The notes: generated from the sequence alone by a model not told the origin. A stretch of DNA of 64,000 nucleotides from Heligmosomoides polygyrus polygyrus (GCA_947396885.1 OX377204.1:55539139-55603138); one strand, 5' to 3'. Numbered from the stretch's first letter, positions 9,690 through 21,491 are shown. A program made the numbers and translations.

Positions 9690-12600
9690 GTGTGTACTCC
9701 AGTCAAACACAGCAGCACTGAAGGGCCTCATTCCCGTGACCTCGAAAGAGCCCCCATTTCTGCAGCGATGGGAAGGACGAGTACGGAGAGGCCGCTAAAA
9801 TCTCAGGGCCTAGCCAGGCTGCGCAAATTGAAAAGCACTAGGGTGACGATCTGTACTTACAACGCCCGCACCCTCGCATCGGAAGCATCCGTCGAGGACC
9901 TGATGATGCAAGCCAGGAAGATCAAGTGCGACGTCATCGGACTGCCCGAGACGAGAAGACACGCCCCTACACGCCGCCTACGACTCCGGAGAAGAACTGT
10001 TCCTCGGAACAAGCGACAGCAGGGGAGAGGGCGGCGTTGGTGTCCTCGTCAACACGCACTTGGTCATGAACATCGATTCGTAGGAGTCTCTGACAACCCG
10101 AATCGGACGTCTGCGACTGAAGCGATGTGGCTCCGCGCCAGCCTTGAGTGTGTTCGTCGCGTATGCTCCAACATCCGACTACGATGACGAAGAGGTCGAA
10201 GCCTTCTATGTGTAGCCGGAAAAGTTCTATAAGGAGGAAGCTCCCACTTTCTACAAGGTGATCGTTGGCGACTTCAACGCCAAGATCGGGCCACGAAGGT
10301 CACCGGAAGAACTTCACATCGGAACCCACGGTTTTGAGTAGAACGAGCAAGGTGAAAGGCTGTCTGAGTTTACCATGTCGACCAAGACCATCTATGGAAG
10401 CTCACCGTTCCAGAAGCCTCCCTCCTTACGATAGACCTGGGAATCTCCCGGTGGCCAGTTCCACAACGAGATCGACCACATCTTCTTCAATGGCAAGTAT
10501 TGGCTGACCTACGTATCCGTTGTCCCCAAGTTCTACAATGGATCGGACCACCGCCTCCTTCGCGCGAGGTTTCGCTTCTCGCGTCAAGGAGAGAAGGCCA
10601 CGAAGTTCAAGAAGAGGAATCCCAGAACGACCATCAACTGGGACCTCTACACCTCTCTTGTCGGCATTTGGGAAGATGCCGTCATGGACAACGTCAATGA
10701 GGAATACGACCGCTTCATGCACCATCTCCACGATAGTGCTAAGGGAGCCGTGAGCTTGAAGACCACCAAGAGACGCCTGTCTCCGGAAACTCTCAGCTTA
10801 TACGCCAGCGTGTAGCAGCACGAGTGTCAGGCAACTACCAGCTGACGTCCGAGCTTGCGAAGCTATGCAAAGAGGCGATAAAGGAGGATCTCAAGGAGAG
10901 AAGGGCAGAAGTGTTGGCTGAAGCAGCAGAGGCAGGGTTGAGCATCCGCAATGCCCGCCGGAACTTCGCCAACTTCAAGACCAAGATGTCCGCTCTCCGA
11001 CGTCCTGACGGAACCGTCACCTCTTCCAGAAAGAAAATGGAGAAGGTCATTAACGACTTCTGCTCCGATCTCTTCGATAGCCACGTCCATCTGCCCCCAT
11101 GCCATCTTCCGCAGGATGGCACGTCCCATCTGTTCTTCCTTCCGAGATCCGACACGCCATCTCGTGTGTGAAGAAACGTACAGCACCCGGTCCCGACAGG
11201 ATCAGACCCGAACACCTGAAGAACCTCCCACCAACGCTCATCAACACCCCGGCGCGGCTCTTCACCTGTCGGAGTGCAAGGTTCCATCTCAATGGAAGAT
11301 CAGCAGGACTGGGGAGCAAGCTGAACACACAAAAGCGCGCGGCAGCCACGGCGACTGCTGCGGCAAGCGCGACATCTATATAGTGTGTGCTGCTACAGTT
11401 ACGAAGTTAACGCTCTTATAACTGCATAAGCTGCTTTGAATACTTCCACTCAGCTATTTGAGGGTCTTCCGGTGCACCTAATTAGAGGAAATTGGGAATT
11501 AGGGAATTGGATGACCTAATCCAAGCAATAGACAATTTCTGCTACTGTGAAACGATTTTGGGTTCTGTCATTACACGAAGCTTCATTTCTAAAAGCCTCA
11601 TATCTATATCTAGATACAATACAGTACAGGGAGTTTGTTAGAGCTCCGTCTCCCCACAACAGCCCATCCAGGAGCGATGCGTCACTGGCGATTCATCGCG
11701 CGTGCGGCAGAGGCCGCCGCGCGCGCTGCGAAAACTTTTACGTTCATATACCAGCCGCAGGACCGTCTTGCTGTACAAGAAGAGAGACGTGCACGACACA
11801 GGCAACTATCGCCCGATCTGCCTGTTGTCCGTAGTCCACAAGCTGTTCACTCGAGTCATCCTGAATAAGATTAGCAGAACGCTGGACGAAGGACAGCCAT
11901 GCGAGCAAGCAGGATTCCGGAAAGGATTCAGCACAATCGGCCACATACACACCATTACGAACCTCATCGAAGTGTGACGAGAGTACAAGCTGCCGCTGTG
12001 CTTTACGTTCATCGATCTGTCGAAACTGAAGCGGTCATCGACGCCCTGCTCACTCAGGGTGTTCCTACTCAGCACATCAGAGTCCTTCGAGAGCTGCATA
12101 GTGGATTCACGACCAAAATGTCACAATTCTACAGTGACGTCGTCATCAACGTGAAGAGAGGGTCGGCAGAGGGATACCATACTCCCGAAGCTCTTCAGCG
12201 TCACCCTCGAAAACGTCATTCGCGAACTAGAATAGGAAGACATGGAGTGAAGGTTGACGGCCGGCAACTGCACCTTCTTCGCTTCGCTGACGACATTGTG
12301 CTCATAACCACAAGCCTCAGCCGGATGGAGCGAATGTGGCCGACTTCGATCGTGTATGTGGGAACGTTCGATTGCAGCTGAATCTTACGAAGACGATGTT
12401 ATTGAGGAACGGACAAGTTTCTGATGCCCCATTCTCGCTCAACGAAACGAACATCTCCGAATGCTGCAGCTACGTGTATCTAGGTCGCGAAGTCAGTATG
12501 ACTAACGACCCAGGGCCAGAGCTGAGCAGAAGGAAACGAGCGGCTTGGGGAGCTTTCAAGAGCGTCGAAGAAGTCGCGAAGAAGACGAAGAACATCCGAC

Positions 12601-13112
12601 TCCGTGCACACCTATTCGATTCCACTGTTCTTCCTGCCCTAACATACGCCTCCGAGACCTGGACTATACGAAAGCAGGATAAACACGCGATCAGCGTCGC
12701 GCAGCGTGGAATCGAGAGGACGATGCTCGGAGTGACACGACTCATGCAAGTGAGAGGCCTCCGGAGTTCCGAGCCTCGCCGACGTTCGAAGATCAGAGAC
12801 GCCGTCGCGTAGGCCAAGTTGTCGAAAATTTGGTGGGCCGACCACGTAATGCGCTTCGCAGACACCAACTGTACGAGAACCGTTATGGACTGGATTCCGA
12901 GGAATGTCAAGAGAACACCAGGTCGCCCAACAACGCGTTGGTCGGACTTCTTCGTGAAAGCCCTGAGCGACCGACCGATATGACGCTTTCCGTGTCCCTC
13001 GAGCGAGGAAGATCCACTGAAGCACTCTGGCACGCAACAGGGACGAATGGAGACGCTGCTGGCAACCCTCGAGCAAGTCGAAGATCAACGCGACGAGAGG
13101 TGATACGGGTGA
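9690..13112 (+). pseudogene. RTE copy B endonuclease / reverse transcriptase
   Basis: The endonuclease begins with TICTYNARTLASEASVEDLM and CDVIGLPETRR (the catalytic Glu region). After frameshifts it continues with VGDFNAKIG and GSDHRLLRARFRF, where the SDH motif is intact. The RT region includes APGPDRIRPEHLKN (about 11186), GNYRPICLLS (about 11800), a deletion that removes the first catalytic Asp region near 12020, and an intact LRFADDIVLIT near 12277-12310. The C-terminal domain runs 12336-12812 and onward. Many in-frame stops and indels make it non-functional. It is useful as the uninterrupted comparison for both the mariner site in copy A and the insert at 11310. Confidence 0.87.
11310..11763. 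other. ~450-bp insert in RTE copy B
   Basis: Copy A runs straight through this point (about 8170 on its strand), whereas copy B carries extra sequence between two similar stretches, ATCAGCAGGAC and CCAGCCGCAGGAC, that look like a degraded duplication. The insert has GC-rich ends in loose inverted relation (GCGCGCGGCAG at 11336 and CGCCGCGCGCGCTGCG at 11715) and an AT-rich middle. The type of element is not determined. Confidence 0.5.
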
Positions 13113-13415
13113 CATGTAATTAGGATGACCTTTAAATAATATTAATGCAACAAATCGCAAAACCTTTTGAAAGTTGAACGCAATGAAGCAGGCATTTGAT
13201 GTCAAATGAGATTTTGTGACTCATAAAATTTAATTGGTCCTATTAAATATCCAGTATGGAAAGCACTGTTGGAAGCCTAAGATTGCTCATAGATCCTAGC
13301 TAGAATTTGTGTTCTAAGCCAGACCTAGGATTATTAGGGAAATTAAACATATCTATGTTCCCATCAAATAGTTAAATTTTTGATTTAACCTCTCTTGAAA
13401 CCTTTTGCGGCCTTA
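13113..13415. other. unassigned spacer
   Basis: AT-rich sequence between RTE copy B and the inverted-repeat element. Nothing recognised. Confidence 0.4.
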
Positions 13416-14215
13416 CTAGGGAAGTGTTTCGACCTCCCATGGAACTTCAAGTTGAGACCAGGCTCGGAATTCTGATTACCATTATGGGTGTCAAAATTGC
13501 AAAATGAAACTCCTGAGCGAGTTGTGGCCTGCCGAAATCGAGGGCCTCGCCACAGGCTGGCTGTACGACGTACCGGGCGCGAGAGTGATGAGTCATCGAG
13601 GCTACGTCGCTGGTTCGGTTCCCGCTACTGCGGCTCTTTTGCAAATTACAATTTAACTTCGAAATGAACTTTTGTTCTGAATTATGACATGTGTCTGACT
13701 AAATAGCCGGGAAAATTACCATACACGTTTCTAAAAATGCTTGAAGGCAGAAACTGCTATGGTGACATTTTTATTTGCTCTGGTACCCCAAATTCGGCGA
13801 GAAGAATGGACACCACCTATGCTGGTGAAAAGGACATAATGAATGAAGAAAAGGCAGTAGATTAACGACATTTTCTTCTTCCTCATCATATAGTCTACTC
13901 GCCTTTTTACTTCTCACATTTTTTTGCTTTGTTCCATGAATGCCAAGGTTGTTAGAAACACCTCTAGTTACTCAATATATGATTTGGACTCTATTTGTGC
14001 AAAATAGTAAATAAAAATTATGATTTGTAAAAAGCGGGCAGCAGCGGGAAGCGAACCAACCACGCGCACATGAAGGGCGTTAGCAGAAGGGCCCACCAGC
14101 CACCGCCGCAGCTGGCGGGCCCTTCTTACCCATATTCGTAATCAGCATTCCGAGCTCTTTCTAATGATCCAGGTCTCAACTTGAAGCTCCAGGGGAGGTC
14201 GAAACCCTTCGCTAG
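13416..14215. mobile_element. 800-bp inverted-repeat element with TTA target duplication
   Basis: The outer ends CTAGGGAAGTGTTTCGACC and, in reverse, CTAGCGAAGGGTTTCGACC abut TTA at 13413-13415 and 14216-14218. The inverted similarity continues inwards for about 230-250 bp on each side (13416-13660 and 13990-14215), leaving a spacer of about 330 bp. A 3-bp TTA-type duplication fits PIF/Harbinger-like non-autonomous elements (MITEs), but the CTAG ends are palindromic, so a different boundary is possible. Each arm contains a GGTTCGGTTCCCGC-like stretch that resembles a tRNA B box. No transposase is present. Confidence 0.68.
14036..14112 (-). other. tRNA-like stretch inside the right arm
   Basis: On the minus strand, GCGGCGG followed later by CTGCTGC can pair as a 7-bp acceptor-like stem including two G-U pairs. 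GGTTGGTTCGCTTCCCGC resembles a T arm with B box. D and anticodon arms do not fold convincingly, so this is not called as a tRNA gene. The mirrored copy is near 13545-13645. Confidence 0.3.
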
Positions 14216-14317
14216 TTAGACTTTTCAGTAGTACACCGATACCAAGTAGACTCCCTCCGTATGCTTAAAGTCAACCTATCCTTCCATTTTGAAGCTGTAC
14301 CCATTGTTCAGTTCTGA

Positions 14318-14662
14318 GTGAGATCGAAGTTGAAGAGGAATAATTCACAATCCGTGACTCAACGCATGCCTCCTCATTTCCATGATTCAACAAACCTTCC
14401 GGTACCACAGACTTCCTTCTGGTTTAGAATATGTCATTCCAAGGTGCTCCTTGGTGTAGTAGTTTTGCTTCTAAGTTTCGCGAGTGTTTCGGTACTAGGA
14501 ATATTGTTTCACACCGCACATCATTTGAGCATCGCACTGCATTGGATGAATAAACGGAGCGAATTCTATCAAAACGCTCGCTTGCATTCTGTAGGTAGGA
14601 ATTTTTTCAACAGTAACGCAGTGCATAGACTTCTGGGCGTATACTCTCGGCTAGCGAGGTAG
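14318..14662 (+). CDS. possible exon: short protein with one membrane segment
   Basis: An open frame of 114 codons. About residues 43-66 (LLGVVVLLLSFASVSVLGIL and following) form a clear hydrophobic segment after a basic N-terminal stretch (RSKLKRNN), as in a type II membrane protein. The frame ends at a TAG at 14660-14662. The same spot reads GCGAG/GTAGCT, which could be a weak splice donor. No domain is recognised and no homologous copy occurs in the window, unlike the transposon frames. It could be a real first exon or a chance frame. Confidence 0.28.
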   Translation: MRSKLKRNNSQSVTQRMPPHFHDSTNLPVPQTSFWFRICHSKVLLGVVVLLLSFASVSVLGILFHTAHHLSIALHWMNKRSEFYQNARLHSVGRNFFNSNAVHRLLGVYSRLAR

Positions 14663-15463
14663 CTTACATGTTGGTGATGAGAGTCAACCTTTCTTTGGGT
14701 AGTACTTATTTTGAACCCTGTTTCCCAAAAGAAGCCAGTTTGGTTACCACTCTGTCCCGACACCAGGATGCACTACCGGCATGAATGTGGCAATCACAAT
14801 CACAAACAAGGTGGTGCAAAACTGAGTTCTTTATTCCACACTGTGAATAGAAATAATACAAGAGGCGGATAGTCAGTACAAAGCAAACGATTAGTGATGA
14901 GTCACCTATATCGTTCCGTCTTTCGGCACAAAAAAATGCGGTGTCGATCAAGGGTGATGACCGAAGTGCGAAGCCACTCAGGGTGAAAATCAATTGAGTG
15001 TGCTACGCTGTAGATAGGTTACACTGCAAATCGAAATAAGGAAAGAAAAAGCAAATGTCGATGTGGTGACTTTCGATTGTTTATTTAACAGTGGAGAGAA
15101 GTAAAAGTTTGAGCATAATAATTCTCCACCACATTTTTTGCAATCTTCCATCATTGTTGAAGGCTGGTACATCGGTAGCCACTCTAAGAATTTGGACGCT
15201 GACTCCGTTCATGTAAAAAAATCTCAATCGCTATTTCAATCTGGTGCCGCCCTTTCATCTCGCGAGAGCTCGGCTTTTTGAAAACCATCTGGCGTTTGTT
15301 TAGGAGTTTCCGCCTTTTTATGGCAGGTTAAGGTAGATATGAATAAATGAGGGTAGTGAGGTCATAGGCACCAATTGCCGAAATTTTGTGCACGAGGGTT
15401 AGTTGGGGCGCTGATCACGAATATAGAATCAGATTTTGATTTACCGTACGTGATAATCAAAAA
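14663..15463. other. unassigned sequence
   Basis: No gene, RNA or repeat recognised between the membrane-segment frame and the first Helitron-like element. Confidence 0.4.
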
Positions 15464-16892
15464 TCACCACCTATATATAAAAGAGTTTGTCCGTCGAGTG
15501 ATCTAACCTAAGTGAGGTACGCCGCATCATCCACAGCAAGAACCGTCGAGTGATCTAACCGAAGTGAGATACACCTCATCATCTACAGCGCGGGCAAAAT
15601 TTGCTATTGAACGTGGGATGTTGGTTCAGCAGGGGAAAACGCAGCCTTTTACTGCTTAGCACAACGGCATCTACGCGCGTTTCTGAGCGTCCAGATTCGG
15701 AAGCCGACTTCGTGCCATTAGCATGAGAAGACTACTAAAGGGGTAATGGTAGAAGGGGACTTTGATGATGGAGAACCGACAGCGATCAGGAGGCAGCGAC
15801 CAGGAAGAGCATCGGGATGGTCGATGGGGGGGGGGAACAAGGAAGCAGGCCAGGAGGTGGCACCAAGAAGTGTTTAGGCAATATGTAGGGATCAGTAGGG
15901 AGTTACCAATCAGGGAAGGGGGGACAGCATGGAGGATCAGCAAGGGGATCCATTACCATTAAGAGACCGGATTTACACTATTTACACAATGTGCGTTCGC
16001 TCAGCGTCGTCGTGTCGTGAGCGTAGGAGGCCTACTTAATTGGGGTAGAGTAGTAGGGAGGATCCCGAGGGGGGAGGAGGAATCTACCTGGAAGAAGGGA
16101 TCTGGAGGCGGGACCAGGACGGGGAACCAACAAGAAGGGAGCCGTAAGGGAATTCATACGGAGAACAAGGAGTCTGCCATATGCATAGCCTCTTCATGCT
16201 CGACACAGCGGCGAATGCGCACGCTTCTGAGCTGCTTGATCCAGAAAACGGGCCCGCAGCAAGCGTCCTGATTCTGAATACGTGTCACCGACCGTGCCGT
16301 GAGCATGGGAAGACCACTAAGGGGGTGGTGGAGAAGGGCGGTAAGGGGGACCTCTATGGTGGACCAGGAGAGCGACCAGGAAGGAAAGGAAGAACCTGGA
16401 GGAGCGGCCAGGACGGAGAAACCAGCAACAAGAGACCAGTAGGTGTCAATAGTGGAAACAAAGAATTGGCCAGTAGTTGGGACCAGGAAGGTGGGGGACT
16501 AAAGAGGAGGAGGGAAGACCTACAAAGGCGGACCAGCAATTAGATGAGAGTGAGAAGAAACGAGAGAGGGGAACCTGGCTTCGTAAGACATGTCAAACAA
16601 CTTGAAACGCTAGCTGTTGAGCATGAGAACGATTGCGGAGGAACAACCTGAGGGATAGAAGTACTGCGCAGCACAAACCACAAGCACAAACATTACTGGC
16701 CGGTCAGGAAAGAATGTCTTTGATGTAGGTACCGAAATGGTGAAGGGATGATGCCGACAAAGTACGCACCAAGTCCTAGATGCTGGCCATTCTTATATTT
16801 TACAAAAACTACTTTCCATAGGACAGTGATGCTACAAAGTCGTGCGAAGCGCGCAAGTGCGAGACATGCCGTTAGGTGTGTCGGAGCACTTG
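15464..16892 (+). mobile_element. Helitron-like non-autonomous element, copy 1
   Basis: It starts TCACCACCTATATATAAAAG after an A (15463) and ends GGAGCACTTG before a T (16893). The end is preceded by the hairpin ACATGCC/GTTA/GGTGTGT, and a longer stem pairs GCAAGTGC with GCACTTG. Near the 5' end are two 52-bp units (GTCGAGTGATCTAACC, then GTACGCCGCATCATCCACAG). The interior is purine-rich on the plus strand. TC start, 3' hairpin about 12 bases from the end and insertion between A and T are Helitron hallmarks. The final CTTG departs from the usual CTRR. No Rep/helicase gene is present. Confidence 0.78.
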
Positions 16893-19208
16893 TTATTACT
16901 ATTCCACTTCGAAGAGCTCGGAAAGGTATATGATAGTTGATGCAACGCGTTTGTTCAGAAATGGGTTGGAAATAAGGATTAAGAGTGTCTGACGACAAGT
17001 CACAAAATGCAAGAACAACAGCATCGATGGGGAACAAACCCTCCGCCGTCCTCCTGCAAGGCGAGAACACTACCACTACGCCGCCGCCGCACCTAGCCAC
17101 TTTACGGTGGCTGCGCTGATTACACAACGCTCCGGCAATCGCTTCATGAGCGCAGGCGACATTCTTAACTCGAAATTTCACCGGCCACTACACGCTTAGG
17201 AAATACGATTGACAAATCTGGAAGGTATATTTCACATGGCATAGGTCCCTTCCCGAAGTTCCATGGAAAGCTGAAGGCTTTCACTGGTTAGTGGTCTCTT
17301 TTTTCGTCTTATGATGGTCCTTCTCAATTTCAAAAATTGGTTCAATATGTATATGATAGTTCTCGTAGATTAAGAAAGGTTACTATAGTATACTTACCCT
17401 TACCGATGTTACCAAGTGGAAGTCGATCCTTTAAAGCTCTTCATAGATATCCTCCAACTTCCTTTCCATCGCTGTAGGAGGCTCGAGTGGCAAGATAAGT
17501 GGCACGTCCGGAAGCAGGTCGAAATGTTCTTCTTCCTCCATTTTCATTTACTTGCGTTGCCCATCTGCTCTTCTTCATCTTCTGCGGGTGCCGGTCCTTG
17601 TTTCGGCAAGGGTTGGGTTCAGGAATCTTGTTACTCATTTGTTCTGAAAAATTACCTTGTGTGCTTCCTATTATTTTCGTGATTAATTATGTCGACAAAG
17701 TAGAACGAAATTAGTCTCGACAAAGTTACGGCATTGTATAGTAGAGCGATTACGGTAAAAGCTCATCGAAGAGAGAGTCTTAAAGCCAAAAATGTTGATA
17801 TTTCTGTACAAGAAGTTGCCCAATTACCGTCAAATGAATTTTCCAAAAAAGGATTTACTAATTGTAGAAAATGGGATAAGAGAAGGAGTTATTCGAGAGG
17901 AAGGCAAATTACATGATTAGTTTGAAAATAGGAAGACTAACTTAAGACCTAATTACAGATCTCAGAGAATTAGGGACTACGTGGAAAAAGGAAGGAGAGA
18001 TGAATGAAAGTGACGGCTAAATTAAACATTAACATTAGAAAATTAGAAACGTAGTGAAATAGAAAAAACTAGAGATATAATTAGAAAATATGAGAAAATT
18101 TTAAACTAGAGGAAATTGTATTCAAAAGAGAAGAAGGAGATAAAATTGGAATAGGAAAGCAGAGAAGAGAGAATAAAGATAAGAAAGTATAAACAAAACA
18201 GAAGAGAAGAGGAAGAAGTTGAGATGTAAGGAGTGATTTTTAATGTAAAGACAAAAACAAAGAAGAGGGTGAGAGGAGGAAGCTGCTTCTTAAGGGAGCC
18301 GTAGCAGTTTAAGCACCCTTTCCAATATGCCTGTAACAAAGGAGTTGTGTTGAGATAGTAAAAGATTCCTTAAAAAGCGCAATATCAGGCGAAGAATGAA
18401 GGTCGTCTCCGAAGGCAGCCGCTAACGGCTGCTGCAACGAGGAAAAGCGGGGGAAATGCTCCCAAGCACTGTGCCCACAGCATGCGACGGTTTGCGACGG
18501 AAAAATCCGCTGCTCATAACTCCTTTAATTTTAAGTTATTTGGGAAACTGTTGACACCGCTCGATTTGCCTCCTCAAGACCTACAAAGACATATATAAAA
18601 CATTACCAGACCACTTCATTTTCGCCGTGGGTGGCCTAAAAAATGACTGGAGCAGGCGAGATGAACCTATCAACCGAGTGAGTTCGACAACTGGTAGAGT
18701 GAGCGTTTGGGGAGTTATATCATAAATTTCCAGCCGCCCTACTAAGGAATTGCTCTAACGCTGTCCATCTAGCCTTTAGAGTGCGCCGTGAACAATGCAT
18801 ATAAAATCGAACCGTTCAATCAAGGGGGTGACCGCTGGAAAACTGCACACGCGATCGTGTTCGGAGCGCAATAACTCTTTCAAGTTCAAATCGTTTCGGC
18901 TGCAACTCGTGGGTCTTGTAGGCAGTAAAGCGGTCTAGAAGAGCGGTTAAAGTAGAACGGTGTAGCTTAGGAAGAGGCAATGTTACAGGGGTGCGAAAAT
19001 GCAGGTGAAGTTTGTGTGACGCATTTTTTTCCGATTTCGGTGGGCCACGCGGAAAGACCCGGCAAGCAAACGGCCTTGAAATGCTTATGCGAACAGAACG
19101 CTTAAGGTTCTTCACGATGACCTGCTCAGAATTCATCAGCTTCCTAAATTGCCTTAGCCTCAACTGCCAGTTTAAGATGACCGAAGATAGCGGTTTGAGT
19201 TTCTTGCG
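16893..19208. other. unassigned, with purine-rich tract at 17930-18270
   Basis: No supported gene. 17930-18270 is strongly A+G-rich on the plus strand and explains several open frames there. CATATATAAAACATTACC near 18590 resembles a TATA box but has no associated gene I can identify. Confidence 0.4.
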
Positions 19209-19486
19209 CCCTCACTCTCACTCGCCCAGATTTGAGTGTTCGAACTCTCTGTGGTACCGTTCTGTTCAGCATGAAAAGCGCTATCGACTAGTACCAATTG
19301 CGACCGATTTTGGAAATATCGATTTTTTGACAGATTCGCATCGAGGGGCCGCTCGAGGCCGTCTTTGAAAATCGATATTTACGAATTGGGACATGCTTGG
19401 TACCATTCCATAGATCTTTTCATGCTGAATTGAATGGTGTTATTGGGAGTAGAAAAACTGTAGTGTGGGCGAGTAAGAGCGAGGGG
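19209..19486. repeat. palindromic (fold-back) element, ~280 bp
   Basis: The outer CCCTCACTCTCACTCGCCCA (19209-19228) is mirrored by TGGGCGAGTAAGAGCGAGGGG (to 19486). Inside, TTCAGCATGAAAAG is mirrored by CTTTTCATGCTGAA, and AAATATCGATTTT by AAAATCGATATTT, around a loop near 19335-19366. This is a MITE-like hairpin with no coding capacity. The target duplication was not identified. Confidence 0.7.
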
Positions 19487-20675
19487 AACATCGACCGTTG
19501 TTGAATGAAGACCACCATAAAGGTTCTCCCGTGAGGAATCCTTCCATATACTGTGGCCAGCCGAATGAGCAAGAAAAGGCGACCAAAAACTCGGTGTTCA
19601 TTGACTGGAGTTGTCTAAATTCGATAGATTTCCTAAAATTGATGGAGCTGAAACTAGCTAATCCTCTCAAAGTTTATACCAGCGTGATCGTCAGAAACTG
19701 AAGAATACAATTTAGTACAAGCTGTAAAAGACACCAGCTGTAGATTGGGAAAATTTCTATCGTCCATCCATCATCAGAAATATGAGGGAGCGATTTCGAA
19801 GAAAATCGTTATCATATTTATTAACAGTCGGATAGCTGGAGTTGACCAAAGATAGTCTTACCTAGTACCAAAGTGATGGATATTGCACTACGAACGCAGA
19901 TTTAAAATCAGAAATATACACTCCATGTTCCGAGAAAAAAATTCGACGGGAGTGTAGGTTTCCAAACAATTAAGAAGCTGTGTCTTGTGGGCGTAATTAT
20001 CTCACGGAAGCCAGACGGCCCCGCGGCAAATATACTGGCCACCGAACAACTTTTTTTTTAGAAACCACCACTAATTTTCAAGTCGTTATAAGGGTGATAT
20101 TGCGAGGATTCCAAATATCCACATTGTTTGAAAATGCGAGCATTTTGAAGGAATCTAACAAAAATCCACTTTAGCCTTCGTAACTAGATCAGATTATAGG
20201 CTACATCAACTCCGTTTCGATTTTCGAGATCTCCTCGATGAGACGATTTCAATGATGTAGTCAGCGTTCCAGTAAACTCACTGTTTACAATTGCGACAAT
20301 TTGCGAAAAACGCGAAATGAGGCACAAATTATGAGCGGTATCGTAGCTAACAATATGCGCTTATGAGAAGTCTATTCTCCAGGACTATCCGAACGTGTTA
20401 GATTGGCCAGAGATGACGCACTCGAGCAAATTTCTTCTGAAGGCTTCTCAAAAAGGTTTCCTATGTCTCCCATATTTCCAGCGGAACAATTTTTCTGCAA
20501 AAGTTATATAAATTTTTCCACCAGTTATCATATTCATTACCGAATCGGCCGTAGCCGATGAACCATTTTGAAACTCCATCACAGTTCCATAAAGTTTGGC
20601 AGTTCTCTATTAATCTATTACTATATTCAAGATCAAAGTACACATTTTTATATAGTTTTATATTTTTATTTTTTA
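19487..20675. other. unassigned sequence
   Basis: No feature supported. Open frames here are short and lack motifs. Confidence 0.4.
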
Positions 20676-20974
20676 GGGCGCGTGTAGCGCAGTCGGAGGA
20701 GGCGCGACTGCCGCGTGCACCCGATACCAGGTTCCTGGTTCGGATTTCCCCCCCCCAGGCCAACCAAGCCTTCCATCCCTCCGGGGTCGGTGAATTGGTA
20801 CCAGACTTGTCTGGAAAGGATAAAGCGCTGTCTTGTTCATCGGCTGGCCACCGCAAGTCATTGTATGGCCAAACACGCATTCATGTCGCCTCCAAGACAT
20901 CCCGTAGAAGTAGAATGCGCTGGCGCATCCCAGAAGGGATTGAGTAACGCCGTCTTTTATCCTTTTATCCTTTA
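20676..20974 (+). mobile_element. tRNA-derived SINE, copy 2
   Basis: It begins GGGCGCGTGTAGCGCAGTCGG (A box inside) with GGTTCGGATTTCC (B box) about 60 bases on. The same body as copy 1 follows, ending in ATCCTTTT-type tandem units. The flanking TTATTTTTTA at 20666-20675 and 20975-20984 is consistent with a target-site duplication, though it is low in complexity. A (TA)n run lies just downstream (20990-21004). Confidence 0.88.
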
Positions 20975-21256
20975 TTATTTTTTATTTTATTATATATATA
21001 TATATTATACTTAAGCACACATCAATCGAAATTCTACGTGGCCTACTATAATCGACCTATACCCTAAATGTACCTATTCTTTAAGCATGTTCCTTCTGTT
21101 CCTTTTTCCTTTCATACCCATTTCTTTTACCATTACCTTTTTCTTTCCACCCGCACCTGGATCCCATAACGGGCTGATCAGTTGGAGCCTTCCGACGACC
21201 GTGGGCTCAGGAAACGGGCAGAGACCCGGCAACCAGTTGCAGGGAGCGCGAAGAGA

Positions 21257-21395
21257 CTGATCGCTCAGAGTGAGACGACAGACTACCAGAGAAAGGGTTG
21301 AAGTGCTATTCAGAGCCATACCTCCGCTTTTATCCACCACGAACTGGGAGGAGGTGCGACTGGCTATCGTGATGCGCGAGGGTCACGACACTCCC
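21257..21395 (+). repeat. dispersed repeat, copy 1
   Basis: CTGATCGCTCAGAGTGAGAC through ATCGTGATGCGCGAGGG matches 23310-23445 in the same orientation with roughly 85% visual identity. The family is not identified. Confidence 0.65.
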
Positions 21396-21491
21396 GAGGC
21401 CAAAAGTGGCCTTTATGCGTCAAATTTTTTTGAGCATCCTCCGCACCTGAGTGTCATATATTTTTTATAGATTAAGGAATTTATCCTAATA

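Larger units (their letters stand above)
9390..13112 (+). mobile_element. RTE-type LINE copy B, near full length, decayed
   Basis: Same family as copy A, on the opposite strand. The 5' untranslated part (about 9390-9690) resembles the piece at 28850-29110. Coding remnants then run from about 9768 to 13112, ending [11 protein letters not shown] and a degraded C terminus. The 3' end GGTGATACGGGTGACATG resembles the short tandem tail of copy A. One insert of about 450 bp sits at 11310-11763. The exact 5' start and target duplication could not be fixed. Confidence 0.85.

Noticed and set aside
13545..14112. Two functional tRNA genes
   Set aside because: B-box-like and acceptor-like pieces are present, but D and anticodon arms do not fold properly and the sequences belong to the arms of a repeat.
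16693..17181. 163-codon minus-strand frame, with similar frames at 40766-41065 and 56021-56209 (all containing LTACLALAR.ARLCSI)
   Set aside because: The shared protein-like string is the translation of the Helitron 3' hairpin region and recurs only where that end occurs. It is not a conserved protein.
17930..18270. Coding exon with Glu/Lys/Arg-rich product
   Set aside because: The purine-rich tract has frequent stops in all frames and no splice context.
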